Positions 61,832 to 64,000 of a DNA stretch of 64,000 nt are shown one piece after another. The notes beneath the pieces are model-generated. The model was not told the DNA's origin and ran no database searches. It saw only the letters and a program-made list of their open reading frames with translations. The position numbers were made by a program, and so were the translations under genes. How positions within the stretch are numbered: the stretch's first letter is position 1; each line of letters begins with the position of its first letter. This DNA comes from Canibacter zhuwentaonis. Its GTDB lineage: Bacteria; Actinomycetota; Actinomycetes; Actinomycetales; Microbacteriaceae. Location: the NCBI RefSeq assembly GCF_018531125.1, contig NZ_JAHDSY010000008.1. One strand, written 5' to 3'.

Positions 61832-64000
61832 TTAGTTTTTACGCTTATTGCGCACCCTTGTTGGAGCAATGCCCGCGGCAGTGAGAGTTAAAGCGCCCAG
61901 CAGCAGCGGGAGCGCGGCAGGGTTATCCGTTGTGGCGAGTCTGTGCGCAATACTCTGCTGCGGCTGTGTTGGTTCCTGCGAAACTATGTGCTGAGTAGAT
62001 TCGGGCACAGTTTGCGCGGCAGGGTTATCCGTTGTGGCGAGTCTGTGCGCAATACTCTGCTGCGGCTGTGTTGGTTCCTGCGAAGCTATGCGCTGAGTAG
62101 ATTCGGATACAGTTTGCACGGCAGGTATCACATAGATTGGCGGCGGATCTTGCACCAGAGTTTCTGCGATCACGTAGGGAGTTTTTGTTGCAGCCTGTTT
62201 AGCCGCAGCCTGCTCAGCTAATAGTTTGTTCAGCTCAGCTGTTAAGAGTGCTAGCTGCTGCTGCGCGGCTGTAACCCCTGCTGCAGCGCTATCACGCTGC
62301 GCAGTTGCCTCGCGCACAGCCGCTCCTGTGGCCGCCTGTTTACTTTCCGTTGCTGTTAGCGCAGCTGTTGCGGCTGCGAGTTTATTAAGCGGATCAACTA
62401 GTTCAGGAAACAGAGGAGTTACCTGAGGCGCAAGCTGAATCAGAGTTTCTACGCTAAGCGCAGAAATTACCCCGTTCTTTTTTTGCAACTCAGACACTGT
62501 CTTGTTTGCTGCGGCAAGCTGCGCTTCTAGCGAGCTTATAGCAGCCGCTATTTTTCGCATATTATCAGCGGCTTTTTCATGAGCTGCTGCTGCATCCGCA
62601 GCAGCAGCTGCAGCAGTGTTAGCGAGCGCTTCAAGAGTTGTTAGCTGTTTCTGTGTTTCTGCTGTCTCAGTATATTTGTGAGCAATGACAATAGCTTCCT
62701 GCATCACCTTCTGCGCCGCAGCTTCCTGCAACTGTAATTCTTTATTCAGAGTTGCTAGCTGCAGTGTTTTTTGACCGTGAGCTGCGGTTGCGCTGTTCAG
62801 AGCCTTATCGACCTCAGCGAGCATAGCAGCAGCACGCTCCTGATGTGCTAAGAACTCATCCAAGACATTTTTCTTTGCAGCAGTTTCCGCAGCAAGCACA
62901 ATGAGAACATCAACTGTAAGCTGTCCGCGTTGAGCTGTTTTTTCTGCGAGCGTTTGCTGTAATTGTGCGTACTCGCCCTGTTCTTCAACTGCCTGTTCGC
63001 GTTTTAGCTCAAGCTGGCTTGTGAGAGCGCGTTGCTTCTGTTCCGCATCGTAATAAGTCGTAGAAGCTTCGGATATATCGCTCCTAAGCTGCTCAAGAAG
63101 TGCCTCCTGTTGCGTGTGCAATGCTCGCAAGTTTTGCAAGTTTGCCTGTTTTTCAGATATTTCCGCTGTGAGCGTGGTTATCTCCTGCGTCAGTCTGTTG
63201 AGAATATCCTGCAACTGCTGTATATCATCATCAGTGAGCTGATCTGGCGGGGTGTCAGAGGTTTTGTTTCTGGTATCTGCAATACTGGCAAAATAGTTTG
63301 CAAGGGATAGCACCGGGCGATCCGCAACCGCTCCCAACACAGCGTGGTGTCGCGCTGGGGCGGCGGTCTGCTGTTTGCCATCGGTGAAGATAGAGCTTCT
63401 AAACTCTTCGCTGTCGCGCATAAACTGGCTAAACAGAGCCTCTTTGAAGCGATAAGCTGCGGAGTCTTGCGCGCTATACTTATTCTTTTCAAAGTCCTGC
63501 TGCAGGAACTTTTCAAACTGGCTGAGCAGATCTGCGTAATTGCGGATTGTTATTGTTTCACCGCGGAAATCATTAAGCGTAACCTCTTTCAGCTTAGACT
63601 CCGCGCGTAGTTTATTCTGCGCGTAGGCGTCTTTTTTATAATCTTTCAAAGAGGTGAACTGGCCCTCAAAAATGCGCGGCATAATAGCGGTGTCTGGTAG
63701 GTTGCGAGCTCCCTCAGCAGCCGCAGCAGCGCCATATTTATCTGAGGCATATGGCACAAATCCGCCCTCGTAACCGCGCGCTGCGAGTAGCTCAAACGCG
63801 TTGCGTCTAAACGCGCTCTCGCCTGTTATGCCAAGATCAGATTCTGCTGTTCCGTATAGCGGATCAAGCACCGGGATCGTCCAGTATCCGTTCTGCTCTT
63901 GCACCTCACCCGTTGCGCGTAGTTGTCGTGTAAGCATCAGCGAGTTTTCAACCAGGTCGCTGATACTGCGCAGGTTCATTGCCTCAATATCCTGCTGTGT
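61832..64000 (-). CDS. Coiled-coil surface protein with LATTD-type sorting tail (N-terminus outside window)
   Basis: The frame is open through the window end: upstream of ATG 63979 it continues (TQQDIEA) without an SD, so the gene is partial, with more than 720 residues visible. After a globular part (about the first 230 residues), a long Gln/Ala/Glu/Lys coiled coil follows, then PPPIYVIPA and two 34-residue repeats ending RLATTDNPAA. The tail has a hydrophobic span (LPLLLGALTLTAAGI) and a basic end (RVRNKRKN). This is a sortase-type layout, but the pentapeptide is LATTD, not LPXTG or LAXTG. Related in style to the LPHTG protein near the other end of the window. Confidence 0.8.
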   Translation of the reverse strand, partial: TQQDIEAMNLRSISDLVENSLMLTRQLRATGEVQEQNGYWTIPVLDPLYGTAESDLGITGESAFRRNAFELLAARGYEGGFVPYASDKYGAAAAAEGARNLPDTAIMPRIFEGQFTSLKDYKKDAYAQNKLRAESKLKEVTLNDFRGETITIRNYADLLSQFEKFLQQDFEKNKYSAQDSAAYRFKEALFSQFMRDSEEFRSSIFTDGKQQTAAPARHHAVLGAVADRPVLSLANYFASIADTRNKTSDTPPDQLTDDDIQQLQDILNRLTQEITTLTAEISEKQANLQNLRALHTQQEALLEQLRSDISEASTTYYDAEQKQRALTSQLELKREQAVEEQGEYAQLQQTLAEKTAQRGQLTVDVLIVLAAETAAKKNVLDEFLAHQERAAAMLAEVDKALNSATAAHGQKTLQLATLNKELQLQEAAAQKVMQEAIVIAHKYTETAETQKQLTTLEALANTAAAAAADAAAAHEKAADNMRKIAAAISSLEAQLAAANKTVSELQKKNGVISALSVETLIQLAPQVTPLFPELVDPLNKLAAATAALTATESKQAATGAAVREATAQRDSAAAGVTAAQQQLALLTAELNKLLAEQAAAKQAATKTPYVIAETLVQDPPPIYVIPAVQTVSESTQRIASQEPTQPQQSIAHRLATTDNPAAQTVPESTQHIVSQEPTQPQQSIAHRLATTDNPAALPLLLGALTLTAAGIAPTRVRNKRKN
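61912..62115 (-). repeat. Two tandem 102-bp repeats in the second surface protein
   Basis: Units 61912-62013 and 62014-62115 are nearly identical and in frame (34 residues each, SQEPTQPQQSIAHRLATTDN core). Repeat number could change by recombination or slippage without loss of frame. Confidence 0.9.

Noticed and set aside
1..64000. Mobile elements, CRISPR arrays, rRNA genes, prophage
   Set aside because: No transposase, integrase, phage gene, regularly spaced repeat array or rRNA sequence was recognised on either strand.

Overview
The window reads as chromosome from a high-GC Gram-positive (Actinobacteria) of Microbacteriaceae/Micrococcales type, but with moderate GC and signs of a reduced genome. 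The actinobacterial markers are RbpA, WhiA, DUF4233 next to ndk, the ThrS-HIT-YebC-RuvC order, the Tig-ClpP1-ClpP2-ClpX order, UvrB-UvrA-UvrC-RapZ-WhiA, the Gap-Pgk-TpiA-SecG-RbpA block, Tkt-Tal-Pgi next to CtaB, and an actinobacterial (class II) ileS T-box. Several genes normally found inside these blocks are absent here (pgsA/pimA, ruvAB, yvcK, zwf/opcA/pgl). The surface proteins carry sorting-type tails, which suggests a host-associated lifestyle. The exact taxon cannot be fixed from sequence reading alone.

Layout. 1-2.1 kb: an A/T-richer MurT/GatD-like pair whose amidotransferase half lacks the catalytic Cys and His, next to tRNA-Gly(TCC). 2.4-6.7 kb: two convergent cell-envelope genes, an LPHTG-anchored coiled-coil/CAP adhesin and a DUF4190/DUF5067-like membrane protein. 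Each is interrupted by an 11-base G (or C) run, and each would be restored by a run of 10 or 13, so they look like phase-variable genes. 6.8-7.4 kb: Dps. 7.7-19.2 kb: housekeeping run thrS, HIT, yebC, ruvC, a UPF0126 membrane protein (reverse strand), recO, uppS, dusB, dgt, dnaG and a small coupled ORF. 19.2-20.3 kb: tRNA-Asn, a gene-poor stretch with two tiny overlapping membrane ORFs, a terminator and a hairpin, then tRNA-Pro. 20.3-24.5 kb: tig, clpP1, clpP2, clpX. 24.5-28.0 kb (reverse): valS followed by a coupled unknown protein and a lipoprotein. 28.2-33.1 kb: an oligopeptide/nickel-type ABC importer operon with an attenuator-like hairpin after the binding protein. 33.1-39.2 kb: T-box leader and ileS (IleS2 type), folC, DUF4233, ndk. 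39.2-49.3 kb: uvrB, uvrA, uvrC, rapZ, mtnA (reverse), whiA. 49.3-53.9 kb: sodA, gap, pgk, tpiA, secG, rbpA. 53.9-58.8 kb (reverse): tkt-tal-pgi. 58.9-61.0 kb: ctaB and a membrane-anchored HExxH protein. 61.1-61.4 kb: tRNA-Gly(GCC), tRNA-Cys, tRNA-Val. 61.8 kb to the end: a second coiled-coil surface protein (reverse strand, N-terminus outside the window) with a tandem 102-bp repeat and a non-canonical LATTD sorting-like tail.

Together the genes cover glycolysis and the non-oxidative pentose phosphate branch, nucleotide excision repair, protein quality control, isoprenoid/heme synthesis and translation, framed by variable surface proteins. The most interesting signals are the two matched homopolymer switches, the degenerate MurT/GatD pair, and the clean gene losses inside otherwise conserved blocks. 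No insertion sequence, prophage, CRISPR array or replication origin was seen.
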